DNA from: Atopostipes sp963558565
GTDB taxonomy: Bacteria; Bacillota; Bacilli; Lactobacillales; Carnobacteriaceae_A
Direction of reading: 5' to 3'
NCBI GenBank assembly: GCA_963558565.1
Contig: CAUWGX010000008.1
Location: 4,633-68,632 of the forward strand
DNA: 64,000 nt
Both the position numbers and the translations under genes were made by a program. Within the stretch, counting starts at the first letter, position 1. Every line of letters starts with the position of its first letter. Positions 53,655-62,675 of this stretch are shown piece after piece. The notes below the pieces were generated by a model. It made no database searches. It saw nothing but the letters and a program-made list of their open reading frames with translations, and was not told where the DNA came from.

Positions 53655-55139
53655 TTAATTTTTTTCACTTTCCAAATACTCTGAAACACGTGTGATAAAA
53701 TCTTTCAGGACGACGAGTCGCGCATATCTTTTATCATTCCCACTAATCACCTTCCAAGGAGCTTCTGGCGTAGAAGTGTAAAAGACCATCTCATTCATCG
53801 CTTGTTTATATTCAGAAAATTGCTCGTGTGCTCGCCAGTCTTCGGCAGTTAATTTATATTGTTTAGTTGGGTCTTCAGCTCTTTTTTCAAATCGTTCCAG
53901 CTGTTCTTCCTCATCAATCACTAGTAGATATTTTAATACTAAATAATCGTCGTCCACTAAACTTCGTTCCATTTGATTAATTTCGCGATATGCTTCCTGC
54001 CAACGATAAGCGGGAGTAAGTTGTTCAACACGTTCCACTAACACACGACCATACCAACTGCGATCAAAAATTGTCATGCGTCCTTTTGTTGGAAATTCAC
54101 GGTAAAAACGCCATAAATAATGATGGGCGCGTTCGTACTTAGTGGGTTCAGACACTGTTGCTACCTCATATCCGCGTGGATCCATATGGCGAGTTAAGCG
54201 TTCGATATTTCCGTCTTTACCCGCAGCATCTGTACCTTCATAAGCCACGATTACTGCTTTTCCTTCAAGATACACGCGGTAAAGCAAATCTCTTGCTCGC
54301 TTTTGTAAATGCATGAGTGCTTGCTCGTATTCGGTATCTGTGACCTTTTGCGTAAAATCCACTTGAGCAAGCGGCAAATCTGTTTCATTTTGTGGGAGTT
54401 TTGGCAATTCCGGCTCTTCACGCGTTGTGTCTGTATTTAAAAATAATTCCAAACGGTTAATACATAGTTCGAGCGCTTTTTTTACCGTATCTTTACGACT
54501 ATTGACAAACAATATATCCCAAGGGGCACTTGGCGCATTCGTACGCGCAATCACTTCTGAAAAATGTTGATAATAGGCGTCATAATGATTTAATTGTATA
54601 TAATCTCTCTCATCCAAACGTACTTGCCGATAAGGGTTTCTTTCCAACGTTTTAATATTATTTTCCATTTCAGCTTCCGTTTGATGTAAAAAGAACTTAA
54701 CAATTAAAGTATCATCATCCGCTAATGCTTTTTCTAAAAAATGAATATCCTGAATAATGCCTTCGAGTGCTCCATCTGTCAACGTCACATCATCTAGTAA
54801 ATCATAGTAAAAACTACGATCAAAAAAGGAAATTTGTCCTTTAGTAGGCGCACGCATGAAAAATCGATAAAGATAAGGATGTGCGTCTTCCTGTTCCGAA
54901 GCCTCTTCAAAGACACTCACTTTATAATGCTTGGGGTCAAGCGGACGCGTTAATTCTTTTAGCAAATGCCCTTTGCCTGAGGATTCCCAGCCGTCTACAA
55001 TCACTAACATACTTTTTTCCGTTTCTTTCAGTTCTCGTTGTAACGTCGCAAAATAAGCACTTAAATCCTCTAAATCCGCTTCAGCAACATTTTCTGGTAA
55101 CTCCTCGCGAAATTCATCTTTACTCGGCAACAATTTCAT
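53655..55139 (-). CDS. pap: Polyphosphate:AMP phosphotransferase (tandem PPK2)
   Basis: About 494 residues with two PPK2 domains in tandem. Domain 1 (about 25-235) has GWESSGKGHLL and FFDRSFYYD; domain 2 (about 265-485) has the more canonical GTDAAGKDGNI and IFDRSWYGR. This two-domain type (class II) phosphorylates AMP to ADP with polyphosphate. Domain 1 has a less typical Walker A (Glu for Asp), as is usual for the regulatory half. ATG at 55139 is behind AGGAAGGG. It lies between dnaX and the aldehyde dehydrogenase gene. Confidence 0.88.
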   Translation of the reverse strand: MKLLPSKDEFREELPENVAEADLEDLSAYFATLQRELKETEKSMLVIVDGWESSGKGHLLKELTRPLDPKHYKVSVFEEASEQEDAHPYLYRFFMRAPTKGQISFFDRSFYYDLLDDVTLTDGALEGIIQDIHFLEKALADDDTLIVKFFLHQTEAEMENNIKTLERNPYRQVRLDERDYIQLNHYDAYYQHFSEVIARTNAPSAPWDILFVNSRKDTVKKALELCINRLELFLNTDTTREEPELPKLPQNETDLPLAQVDFTQKVTDTEYEQALMHLQKRARDLLYRVYLEGKAVIVAYEGTDAAGKDGNIERLTRHMDPRGYEVATVSEPTKYERAHHYLWRFYREFPTKGRMTIFDRSWYGRVLVERVEQLTPAYRWQEAYREINQMERSLVDDDYLVLKYLLVIDEEEQLERFEKRAEDPTKQYKLTAEDWRAHEQFSEYKQAMNEMVFYTSTPEAPWKVISGNDKRYARLVVLKDFITRVSEYLESEKN

Positions 55140-55305
55140 CACCCTTCCTCTACGTATCCTATCCTCTATATACCAATGATACGTCAAGAATCGTTAAAAC
55201 AAAAATAAAAAACTTCCGTTCCTATGCGAAATCATTGCACTTAAAAAAAATCTCCGAGATAATAAAATTGTAAATATATATAGAATAAACAAAGGAGGAA
55301 TTTTC

Positions 55306-56709
55306 GTGTCACAGCACCAACTTTATATCAATGGACAATGGACAGATTCAACAGGAAATGAAACCTCAGATGTTATCAACCCAGCGACAGAAGAAGTTTT
55401 CGATCGTGTGGCAATTGGAACAGAAGAAGATGTTGATAAAGCAGTAGCCGCTGCTAAAGAAGCTTTTCCAAGCTGGAACGCAACTTCCGTCGATGAACGA
55501 GTCGAATACATGGAAAAAATTTATGATGAAATCGAAAAGCATCAACAAGAAATTGCAGATACAATTGTTGCTGAACTAGGGTCAGCCCTTGCTTATGTGG
55601 AAGAAAGCCAAGCTCCTCAACCACTAAATGAAATGCGCGCAACAATTGATGCTGTGAAGGAATATGATTTTGAATATTATGAAGATACGGCTAAAGTAAT
55701 CAAAGAAGGTTATGGAGTGGTGGCTTGTATTACACCTTGGAACTACCCAATTAACCAAATTCAACGGAAAATTACGCCTGCTATTTTAGCGGGTAATACC
55801 GTAGTTGTGAATCCACCGACAAATACCCCTTTAACTGCTTTGCTCTATGCCAAATTAATTGATCAAGCAGGTTTACCAAAAGGAGTATTTAACTTAGTCA
55901 CAGGTAGTGGTAGCTCAACCGGTGATTATTTATCGAAACACGAAGATGTCGATGTTATTTCATTTACCGGCTCCACGAACGTTGGTAAACAAATGTATGC
56001 CAATGCAGCAGATGGCATTAAACAGATTGTTTTAGAGCTTGGTGGAAAATCTCCGCTTGTTTACTTGAAAGGCGGCGACTTAAAAGCAGCTGTCAAACAA
56101 GCCATGGATACGGTGTTGAATAACCAAGGGCAAACTTGTACCGCCCTCACCCGTCTTTTAGTTCCCGAAGATGAGCTTGAAGAGACAAAACAAACGATCC
56201 TGGATTATTATGATGAAGCTGTTGTTATTGGTGATCCAACAGAGCGAGAAACCACAGTAGGTCCGATGGTTTCTGAAGATCAGCAACAAACCGTGTTAGA
56301 CTATATTGAAACAGGTAAAAAAGAAGGGGCTGAAGTACTGATTGGAGGCAATAAAGTAGATCGAACAGGCTATTATGTTGAACCGACAGTCTTTATTGCA
56401 GATAATGACATGACGATTTCTCAAGAAGAAATTTTTGGTCCCGTATTAAATGTCATTCCTTACCAATCGCAAGAAGAAGCTGTTGAACTCGCAAACGACG
56501 TAGTATACGGTTTATCTGGCGCAGTCGTTGGTCCACAAGAAGAAGCCGAGAAAGTAGCGGCTCAATTACGCACCGGCAATATTTTCGTCAATCAAGGCGC
56601 CCGAGTAGCGAAAGCACCCTTCGGTGGTTATAAAGAATCCGGTCGTGGACGCGAAAACGGTATTTACGGTGTAGAGGACTATCTAGAAATTAAATCTCTA
56701 TTCCTATAA
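55306..56709 (+). CDS. NAD(P)-dependent aldehyde dehydrogenase
   Basis: The 467-residue enzyme has the ALDH hallmarks: TPWNYPINQIQRKITPAI near residue 140, FTGSTNVGKQM, catalytic Glu in LELGGKSPLVYL, catalytic Cys in NNQGQTCTALTRL, and EEIFGPVLNV. Substrate unknown; it oxidises an aldehyde to an acid. The start is GTG with AAAGGAGG upstream. It is followed by two aldo/keto reductase genes, so the three may handle aldehydes formed in stress or fermentation. Confidence 0.92.
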   Translation: MSQHQLYINGQWTDSTGNETSDVINPATEEVFDRVAIGTEEDVDKAVAAAKEAFPSWNATSVDERVEYMEKIYDEIEKHQQEIADTIVAELGSALAYVEESQAPQPLNEMRATIDAVKEYDFEYYEDTAKVIKEGYGVVACITPWNYPINQIQRKITPAILAGNTVVVNPPTNTPLTALLYAKLIDQAGLPKGVFNLVTGSGSSTGDYLSKHEDVDVISFTGSTNVGKQMYANAADGIKQIVLELGGKSPLVYLKGGDLKAAVKQAMDTVLNNQGQTCTALTRLLVPEDELEETKQTILDYYDEAVVIGDPTERETTVGPMVSEDQQQTVLDYIETGKKEGAEVLIGGNKVDRTGYYVEPTVFIADNDMTISQEEIFGPVLNVIPYQSQEEAVELANDVVYGLSGAVVGPQEEAEKVAAQLRTGNIFVNQGARVAKAPFGGYKESGRGRENGIYGVEDYLEIKSLFL

Positions 56710-56718
56710 AAATATATT

Positions 56719-56755
56719 TGGAAGATATGGCGTGGAGTCATATCTTCCTTTTTAT
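56719..56755 (+). terminator. Terminator of the aldehyde dehydrogenase gene
   Basis: GGAAGATATG and CATATCTTCC form a perfect 10-bp stem followed by TTTTTA. Confidence 0.9.
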
Positions 56756-56814
56756 TTTGAATCACTATTTTCTATTTATAGAGGAAGCGTGGAAATTATA
56801 AGGGTATAGTGTGG

Positions 56815-56935
56815 CTTGGCGAAGCGAAAACCTGTTTTGTTACTTTGGAAGCCTATTTTAACGAAACGAAATTGACATTCATTTCATTAACACTCGTTTT
56901 TTCGAAACGTTTTTAGTTTTCGTTTCGCCGAAAAA
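56815..56935. repeat. Degenerate 41-42-bp repeat with long inverted ends
   Basis: GAAGCGAAAA (56821), GAAACGAAAT (about 56863) and GAAACGTTTT (about 56904) recur at 41-42 bp. The outer segments GGCGAAGCGAAAAC and GTTTTCGTTTCGCC are inverted copies with one mismatch. It seems a decayed member of the same class of arrays. No coding frame is supported in the gap 56756-57083. Confidence 0.5.
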
Positions 56936-57083
56936 AATTTTGTTTGAAATATTCGAAGATGCAGAAGAACCTTTCTAGTGCATTTCACAATCAACGTCCT
57001 TTCCTAACAGGCATAAATGCTTCTACGTTCATCTCGCACTTATTTCTGATACACTGAAGTCAACTTACATAGGAGGCGTTAAC

Positions 57084-57914
57084 ATGGAACATTATATTTT
57101 AGCAGACGGTTTTAAAATTCCAAAAGTTGGTTTTGGGACTTCTGGCTTTAAAGGCCTTGATGGAACGCGTCGAATTGAAATGGCCTTAAATAACGGCTAT
57201 CGACTCATCGATTCAGCCTATAATTATGAAAACGAAGGTGCTGTCGGAAAAGCGATTCGAAATAGTGGCATCTCTCGTGATCAAATTACAGTCACTTCAA
57301 AATTACCTGGACGTCATCATGAATACGACGACGCACTAGCAGCGATTGAAGAGTCCGTCCTTCGTACAGGATTAGATTATCTGGACTTATACTTAATTCA
57401 TTGGCCCAACCCTCAAAAAGATAAATATGTGGAGGCTTGGCAAGCTTTAGTGGACGCACAAAAAGCTGGATTAGTTCGTTCAATTGGGGTCAGTAACTTC
57501 TTACCTGAATATATTGAGCGCTTAGAAGCAGAAACCGGTGTTTTACCCGTCATTAACCAAGTAGAGTTGCATCCCTACTTTAACCAAGCAGAACAGCGAA
57601 AATTTGACGCTTCAAAAGGCATCATTACTCAAGCTTGGGGGCCAGTCGGTCAGAAAAACGAGACCCTAGATGAAAAAGTCATTACTGAAATTGCAGATAA
57701 GTATGGGAAAACAGCAGCCCAAGTTGTTTTACGTTGGGAAATCCAACTCGGTGTCTTACCTATTCCGAAATCAAGTCATGCAGGGCGTCAATTTGAAAAC
57801 TTAAATATTTTTGACTTTGAATTATCCCAAGATGAAATGGAAAGCATTAACGCATTGACTCGTGCCGAGGGACGAAACAACGACTTAGATCCTGAAAAAC
57901 ATGAAGAGTTTTAA
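57084..57914 (+). CDS. Aldo/keto reductase 1
   Basis: The 276-residue (alpha/beta)8 NADPH oxidoreductase has the catalytic tetrad D/Y/K/H: IDSAYNYENEG (Asp, Tyr), TSKLPGRHH (Lys) and LYLIHWPNP (His), plus VGVSNF-like SIGVSNFLPEY and the coenzyme loop PIPKSSHAGR. It reduces an aldehyde or ketone, perhaps 2,5-diketogluconate or methylglyoxal. Both neighbours share the ribosome site AGGAGGCGTTAAC, and the next gene is a near copy. Confidence 0.9.
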   Translation: MEHYILADGFKIPKVGFGTSGFKGLDGTRRIEMALNNGYRLIDSAYNYENEGAVGKAIRNSGISRDQITVTSKLPGRHHEYDDALAAIEESVLRTGLDYLDLYLIHWPNPQKDKYVEAWQALVDAQKAGLVRSIGVSNFLPEYIERLEAETGVLPVINQVELHPYFNQAEQRKFDASKGIITQAWGPVGQKNETLDEKVITEIADKYGKTAAQVVLRWEIQLGVLPIPKSSHAGRQFENLNIFDFELSQDEMESINALTRAEGRNNDLDPEKHEEF

Positions 57915-57939
57915 AAACCGGCTCATCATTTAAACAATC

Positions 57940-57990
57940 CAAAAGATAAAAGTAGCGAGCAAAACAAACCACTACTTTTATCTTTTTTAT
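57940..57990 (+). terminator. Terminator between the two aldo/keto reductases
   Basis: AAAAGATAAAAGTAG pairs with CTACTTTTATCTTTTTT. The second reductase therefore has its own promoter. Confidence 0.88.
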
Positions 57991-58065
57991 TTAGTGCTAA
58001 ATTTTCTACACCCATGAAGTGATTCTTTTCTGATATACTGATTTTAACTATAAGGAGGCGTTAAC

Positions 58066-58896
58066 ATGGAAGAATATATTTTAGCAGATGGGTTTAAAAT
58101 TCCTAAAGTCGGTTTTGGAACAGTGGGTTTAAAAGGAAATGACGGAGCCCGCAGAATTGAAATGGCTTTAAATAACGGCTTTCGTTTACTCGATTCAGCC
58201 TATAATTATGAAAACGAAGGGACTGTAGGGCGAGCCGTGAGAAATAGTAGCGTACCTCGTGACCAAATTACCGTGACTTCTAAATTACCTGGCCGCTATC
58301 ATGAATATGGGGCAGCCATGAAAACCATTGAAGAATCTGTTTTAAGAACCGGTTTAGAATATATTGATTTATACTTAATTCATTGGCCGAATCCAAAAGA
58401 AGATCAATACGTCGAAGCTTGGCAAGCTTTAGTGGATGCACAAAAAGCTGGATTAATTCGTTCAATCGGCGTCAGTAACTTTTTACCTGAGTATATTGAA
58501 CGTTTAGAAAAAGAAACAGATGTCTTACCTGTCATCAATCAAATTGAATTGCATCCTTATTTCAACCAAGAAAAGCAACGCGCATTTGACACTTCAAAAG
58601 AAATCATCACCCAAGCATGGAGTCCACTTGGTCGATCAAATAGCGCATTGGATGAAGACGTCATTGCTGGAATTGCCCAGAAGCATGGAAAAACAGCTGC
58701 ACAAGTTGTCTTGCGTTGGGAGATTCAATTAGGTATCCTGCCTATTCCGAAGTCCACTCATGCAGGACGCCAAGCCGAAAACCTTAATATTTTTGACTTC
58801 AGATTATCGGATGAAGAAATCGATAAAATCAACGCATTATCCCGCGAAGACGGACGGAATAAAGGCCAAGATCCTGCTGAATACCAAGAGTTTTAA
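58066..58896 (+). CDS. Aldo/keto reductase 2 (tandem duplicate)
   Basis: Also 276 residues and very similar along its whole length to the preceding reductase. The tetrad segments LDSAYNYENEG, TSKLPGRYH and LYLIHWPNP are kept. Differences lie mainly in the substrate loops (KGNDGARR; SPLGRSNSA in place of GPVGQKNET), which suggests the copies have diverged in specificity. The shared upstream motif AGGAGGCGTTAAC shows the duplication included the leader. Confidence 0.9.
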   Translation: MEEYILADGFKIPKVGFGTVGLKGNDGARRIEMALNNGFRLLDSAYNYENEGTVGRAVRNSSVPRDQITVTSKLPGRYHEYGAAMKTIEESVLRTGLEYIDLYLIHWPNPKEDQYVEAWQALVDAQKAGLIRSIGVSNFLPEYIERLEKETDVLPVINQIELHPYFNQEKQRAFDTSKEIITQAWSPLGRSNSALDEDVIAGIAQKHGKTAAQVVLRWEIQLGILPIPKSTHAGRQAENLNIFDFRLSDEEIDKINALSREDGRNKGQDPAEYQEF

Positions 58897-58909
58897 TGGA
58901 GTAAATAGC

Positions 58910-58957
58910 AAAAGACAAAAGGAGCTCTCCAATAAATGAGGAGCACTTTTGTCTTTT
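58910..58957 (+). terminator. Terminator of aldo/keto reductase 2
   Basis: AAAAGACAAAAG pairs with CTTTTGTCTTTTT, with an inner GCTCTCC/GGAGC stem. Confidence 0.85.
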
Positions 58958-58995
58958 TAAATGTTCTTTTACTTCGTCTATTAAAGGCCATACAA

Positions 58996-59045
58996 AAAAC
59001 CCCCTTGAAGACATTCGAGTCAAAGACTCAGCTTCAAGGGGTTAG
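58996..59045 (-). terminator. Terminator of the SRP RNA
   Basis: On the minus strand AACCCCTTGAAG pairs with CTTCAAGGGGGTT, with GAGTC/GACTC inside, followed by TTTTTT. Confidence 0.88.
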
Positions 59046-59052
59046 TTCATTT

Positions 59053-59152
59053 CTATGTATCACATAACACATGGTGGAGCAGTACTTAGTGCTGCTTCCT
59101 TCCAGACCTGACACGGTTCGTATGTCCACCATTGTCATGTGGCCTTACGGCA
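59053..59152 (-). ncRNA. ffs: Signal recognition particle RNA (small, 4.5S type)
   Basis: The minus strand carries the SRP domain-IV core GTCAGGTCTGGAAGGAAGCA, which differs from the common form by one base, flanked by pairing arms (GGTGGACA/TGCTCCACC region and ACATGAC.../GTTATGTG). The RNA is about 100 nt and lacks an Alu domain, like 4.5S RNA. An extended -10 (TGCTATACT, minus strand) at plus 59159-59167 puts the start near 59152. In many Firmicutes this gene sits directly before dnaX; here pap, the aldehyde dehydrogenase and two reductases lie between. Ends are approximate. Confidence 0.88.
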
Positions 59153-59213
59153 AAACATAGTATAGCACACGGATCATAAAAAAACTACTATTTTCTAGAA
59201 TTTTTGCTTGATT

Positions 59214-59783
59214 TTATGAGGAGATTGGTTTCCCAAAATATTCATCGCGTAAAATACCATATTGCAATAAATCAATCCATTCTCCATTTTTCCAACGTTC
59301 ATGGTGGCGCAAGTCGGCTTCTTTGGTCATCCCTAATTTTTTCATGACCGCTGCAGAGGCTTTGTTCTCTTTATTGCAAGTCGCAAAAACTTTCTCCAAT
59401 TCTAAAGTTTCGAAGGCAAACTTGAGTAATTCTTGGGCGGCTTCTGTCGTGTAGCCTTTGTTGAAGTACTTTTTATTTAAAACATAACCGATTTCCGCGC
59501 ATGACCGTTTCATATCTACACGAAGATCAATCGTTCCAATTAATTTTTCGTTCTCTTTTAATTCAATCCCATATTTACCGAGTGGATTCTTAATAAAAAA
59601 ATTAGCGATCGAATACTTCGTATCGTCCACTGATCCATGGGTGTTAAAGACATAATATGTATTTTCATCATCTGAAGCATATTCATACATATCTTCAGCA
59701 TCCGCAAGCGTTACTGGTCTTAGTTTTAATCGTTCCGTTTCAAGCACTGCATTCACCGCCAAAAAGAGATTCAGGTTGTCCAT
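59214..59783 (-). CDS. GNAT-family acetyltransferase (RimJ/RimL type)
   Basis: The 189-residue protein starts LETERLKLRPVTLADAEDMYEY, the RimJ/RimL hallmark, and has EIGYVLNKKYFNKGYTTEAAQELLKF as the acetyl-CoA-binding part and CNKENKASAAVMKKLGMTKE. It acetylates a protein N-terminus or small molecule. It begins about 30 bp after the original end of the broken DUF438 gene, on the same strand. Confidence 0.87.
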   Translation of the reverse strand: MDNLNLFLAVNAVLETERLKLRPVTLADAEDMYEYASDDENTYYVFNTHGSVDDTKYSIANFFIKNPLGKYGIELKENEKLIGTIDLRVDMKRSCAEIGYVLNKKYFNKGYTTEAAQELLKFAFETLELEKVFATCNKENKASAAVMKKLGMTKEADLRHHERWKNGEWIDLLQYGILRDEYFGKPISS

Positions 59784-59813
59784 CTAAACCAACGCCTTCC
59801 ATTAAATTATCTT

Positions 59814-61034
59814 TTAACCGTTTACATCACGATTTTCCCCTTCAATTTGCGAGAGCTCTGTAATATCTTGTACATATTCTAAAATTCCTAGAAACTCCCC
59901 TGCTTCGTCACGAACAGCTACGTACGTAATGTAGACAAGCCTCTCGCCTTTTTGATATCAAGCATCTTGGATATCTTTAGTGCCATCACGTAAATCTTGG
60001 ATCAATTGGGTAACAATGTCTTGCGATTTTGGTGGATGCGCATGCAGCACATCTCGTCCAATAGCTGCTGATGTTCGCGGGAGTAACTTCTCGCCAGAGT
60101 TATTATTATAATATTGGACAACGTTCTCTTTGTCCACAAAAGTTAATTCAAGCGGCAGCAAATCTAAAATAATATTTAATTCCTTTAAGCTCAATGAGCC
60201 TGTTCCGAATGGCAAACGTTCTTTTAAATTCACAATTTCTTCCTTCTCTTCCTTTTTATCCTGCATTCGTTTAGGTCGCCACTGACTGAAAGGTTTAACG
60301 ATACAATAGCCAATCTCGTCCATTTCATCGGCAATTATGATCCAATCTTCTTCCGTAAATATTTCGGTGACCATCGGCAACAAAATGTTTTCTTCTTTCA
60401 CAAACATTTCTTGCATTTCATATTCAAGCTCTGAAAAAATAGGAAGTAAGTTCTCGATCGCTCCCGCTTCAAAAGTCGCTTTAAAGACTTTATATTGTTC
60501 ACGTATTTCATCATCTACACCCCACATGACTTGCGGAGGGGCCGTGTTCCCATATTTTTCCATGATGGGAAAGAAAGAAGTTTCCTTGCGCGTATAGTGC
60601 TTATCAAAATCCCATAGCAAGTCTATTTGTTGGGCAAGCCCTTTTTGAATTTCAGTATCAGGCTCTTTGACATAGACTTCCAGTAAGTTACGAATCCGCA
60701 TCAAAGCCGCTTCTAACGCTAAATTTTCTTCTTTCAATACATGAACCGGATGACCAGGCTTTTGAAAATCATCAGGGATATTGTCCGGATTTTCGACAAA
60801 ATCCGCCATTACCGCCACATGAACATTGCAAAGCCGCATAATCTCTTGGGCACTTAAGCCTTCTTCTTTCATCAATTTTCGCTCCATCACCGAAATTTCT
60901 AAGGGACTGATACTTTGAAAATGCTCGGCAAATTCTTCCTTGATAATTTCTTCGCTTTCATCATTATGTAGTCGTAAGATCAGTTCTTTTAATTTTTCTT
61001 GCCGTTTTTTTGTCTGTTCCGCACGGTCTTCCAC
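59814..61034 (-). pseudogene. DUF438/hemerythrin-like/PAS protein broken by an in-frame TGA
   Basis: The gene reads for 358 codons (61034-59961): DUF438 domain (about 1-75), a hemerythrin-like helical bundle (about 90-235, with HPVHVL, HYTRKETSFFP and EEN) and the start of a PAS domain (about 290-358). At 59958-59960 a TGA stops it. The same frame then continues for 47 codons with conserved PAS sequence (YQKGERLVYITYVAVRDE, then ILEYVQDITEL) to a natural TAA at 59814-59816. The TGA falls where relatives have a tryptophan (FW-Q type motif), so TGG to TGA is the simplest cause. Such proteins sense oxygen, redox or nitric oxide. DUF1858 is encoded just upstream. Confidence 0.82.
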
Positions 61035-61046
61035 ATTTTTTCCTCC

Positions 61047-61271
61047 TTACTCTACCAGTTTGAAGCCTGCTTTTTCTAATCCTTCATTTAAGTCCTCTTG
61101 ATCTAAACGAATTTGCTTTGCACCATTTTTCAAAGACATCATTCGCCCAACGGTATTTAGCATTTTATCATTATTTAGAGGCGTAAAGCCTAAGCCGACT
61201 AATACTTTTTTTAATGCTGGATTTTCTTTAATTAATTCATACACCATCTTATTCCCATCAATGGTCTTCAT
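61047..61271 (-). CDS. DUF1858 domain protein
   Basis: The 74-residue protein is a single DUF1858 domain: ELIKENPALKKVLVGLGFTPLNND, then GRMMSLKNGAKQIRLDQEDLNEGLEKAGF. It lacks the Cys pair of the hybrid-cluster-type members. DUF1858 is often encoded just before, or fused to, DUF438-hemerythrin proteins, as here (12 bp apart), where both probably form a redox or nitrosative stress module. Confidence 0.85.
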   Translation of the reverse strand: MKTIDGNKMVYELIKENPALKKVLVGLGFTPLNNDKMLNTVGRMMSLKNGAKQIRLDQEDLNEGLEKAGFKLVE

Positions 61272-61425
61272 CTTGATTCCTCCTCAACTTCTCTTTAATT
61301 TCATTTTACACCAATTTAAATCATTTATCATTATTATTTGTGAAATAAAATACAAATAATCAGAACTTTCAGTCCTTCACTTTTACTAGTATAATAAGTT
61401 TACAAAAGATGTAGGGAGTGTTTTG

Positions 61426-62619
61426 ATGAAAAGAACGGTAGGTACGGTCGCGCGTGGTTTACGTGCACCAATTATTAAAGAAGGCGATGATATCGTCCAA
61501 GTGGTTGTAGATACAATTTTGGAAGCTGCTAAAACAGAAGGTTTCAAAGTCCAAGATCAAGATATTATTGCCTTAACGGAATCCATTGTAGCTAGAGCTC
61601 AAGGAAATTATGCAGAGATTGACGATATTGCAACAGATATTAACCACAAATTTGGCGAACAGACAGTGGGTGTTTTATTCCCGATTCTTAGTCGCAACCG
61701 CTTTATGAATCTATTAAAAGGTTTTGCTCGAGGCGCTAAGGGAGTTGTGATCCAGCTAAGCTACCCAGCGGATGAAGTAGGGAATCATTTAATTTCACTT
61801 GACCAACTCGATGAAGCTGGAATTAACCCGTGGAGCGATACATTAACAGAAGAAGCATTTGAACAGCATTTTGGAAAAACAGCTCATCCTTTTACCGGCG
61901 TGGATTATGTCGAATTATACAAACAAATCGTAGCGGGCGAAGAAACCCCTTGTAAAATTATTTTCTCAAATGATCCTACGTCTATTTTAGAGTATACAGA
62001 TTCTGTGATTGTTTCTGATGTACATAGTCGCGAGCGCACTCGCCGTATCTTAAAAGATGCAGGAGCGGAGAAAGTATTTGACCTAGGCGATATCTTAACA
62101 GAACCTGTCAAAGAAGACGGCGGTTACAATGCTGAATTCGGACTTTTAGGCGCTAACAATTCAACAGATGAGAGCGTGAAGTTATTCCCGTCTGATTCTT
62201 TCAAGATTGTCGAGGCGATCCAAAAGAAAGTAAAAGAAGAAACAGGGAAGACGATTGAAGCAATGGTTTACGGCGATGGCGCTTTTAAAGATCCAGTTGG
62301 AGAGATTTGGGAATTAGCAGATCCGGTTGTGTCCCCTGGTTTTACTTCTGGGCTTACCGGAACACCAAATGAAGTAAAACTGAAATATCTTGCTGACAAT
62401 GACCATTCAGAATTAAGTGGGGAAGAATTACAAGCGGCCATTAGAAAATCGATTGAACAGAAAGCTGAGCAAGAAAAAGACGCCAAAGCTTCTCTTGGAA
62501 CAACGCCTCGTCAATTGACAGACTTAATTGGTTCCTTAGCCGATTTAACCTCTGGCAGTGGCGACAAAGGCACACCATTTGTTTACATCCAAGGTTATTT
62601 CGACGACTACACTTCATAA
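61426..62619 (+). CDS. Coenzyme F420-0:L-glutamate ligase-like protein
   Basis: The 397-residue protein resembles CofE/FbiB-type gamma-glutamyl ligases (PF01996): KRTVGTVARGLRAPIIKEGDD, DQDIIALTESIVARAQGN near residue 50 and VYGDGAFKDPVGEIWELADP near 290. F420 is not expected in Lactobacillales, so it is probably a relative that adds glutamate to another compound; its substrate is unknown. ATG at 61426 is behind AGGGAG at seven nt. A TATAAT lies at 61390-61395. Confidence 0.75.
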   Translation: MKRTVGTVARGLRAPIIKEGDDIVQVVVDTILEAAKTEGFKVQDQDIIALTESIVARAQGNYAEIDDIATDINHKFGEQTVGVLFPILSRNRFMNLLKGFARGAKGVVIQLSYPADEVGNHLISLDQLDEAGINPWSDTLTEEAFEQHFGKTAHPFTGVDYVELYKQIVAGEETPCKIIFSNDPTSILEYTDSVIVSDVHSRERTRRILKDAGAEKVFDLGDILTEPVKEDGGYNAEFGLLGANNSTDESVKLFPSDSFKIVEAIQKKVKEETGKTIEAMVYGDGAFKDPVGEIWELADPVVSPGFTSGLTGTPNEVKLKYLADNDHSELSGEELQAAIRKSIEQKAEQEKDAKASLGTTPRQLTDLIGSLADLTSGSGDKGTPFVYIQGYFDDYTS

Positions 62620-62629
62620 TCGCATATAC

Positions 62630-62664
62630 CAAAGGGAGACAGCTAAACTGCTGTCTCCCTTTTA
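62630..62664. terminator. Bidirectional terminator
   Basis: AAAGGGAGACAGC pairs with GCTGTCTCCCTTTT between the convergent ligase-like and adh genes. Confidence 0.9.
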
Positions 62665-62675
62665 TTGTGGAAAAA

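Noticed and set aside
59958..59960. TGA as selenocysteine codon
   Set aside because: The aligned residue in the family is Trp, not Cys, and no SECIS-like hairpin is evident directly after it.
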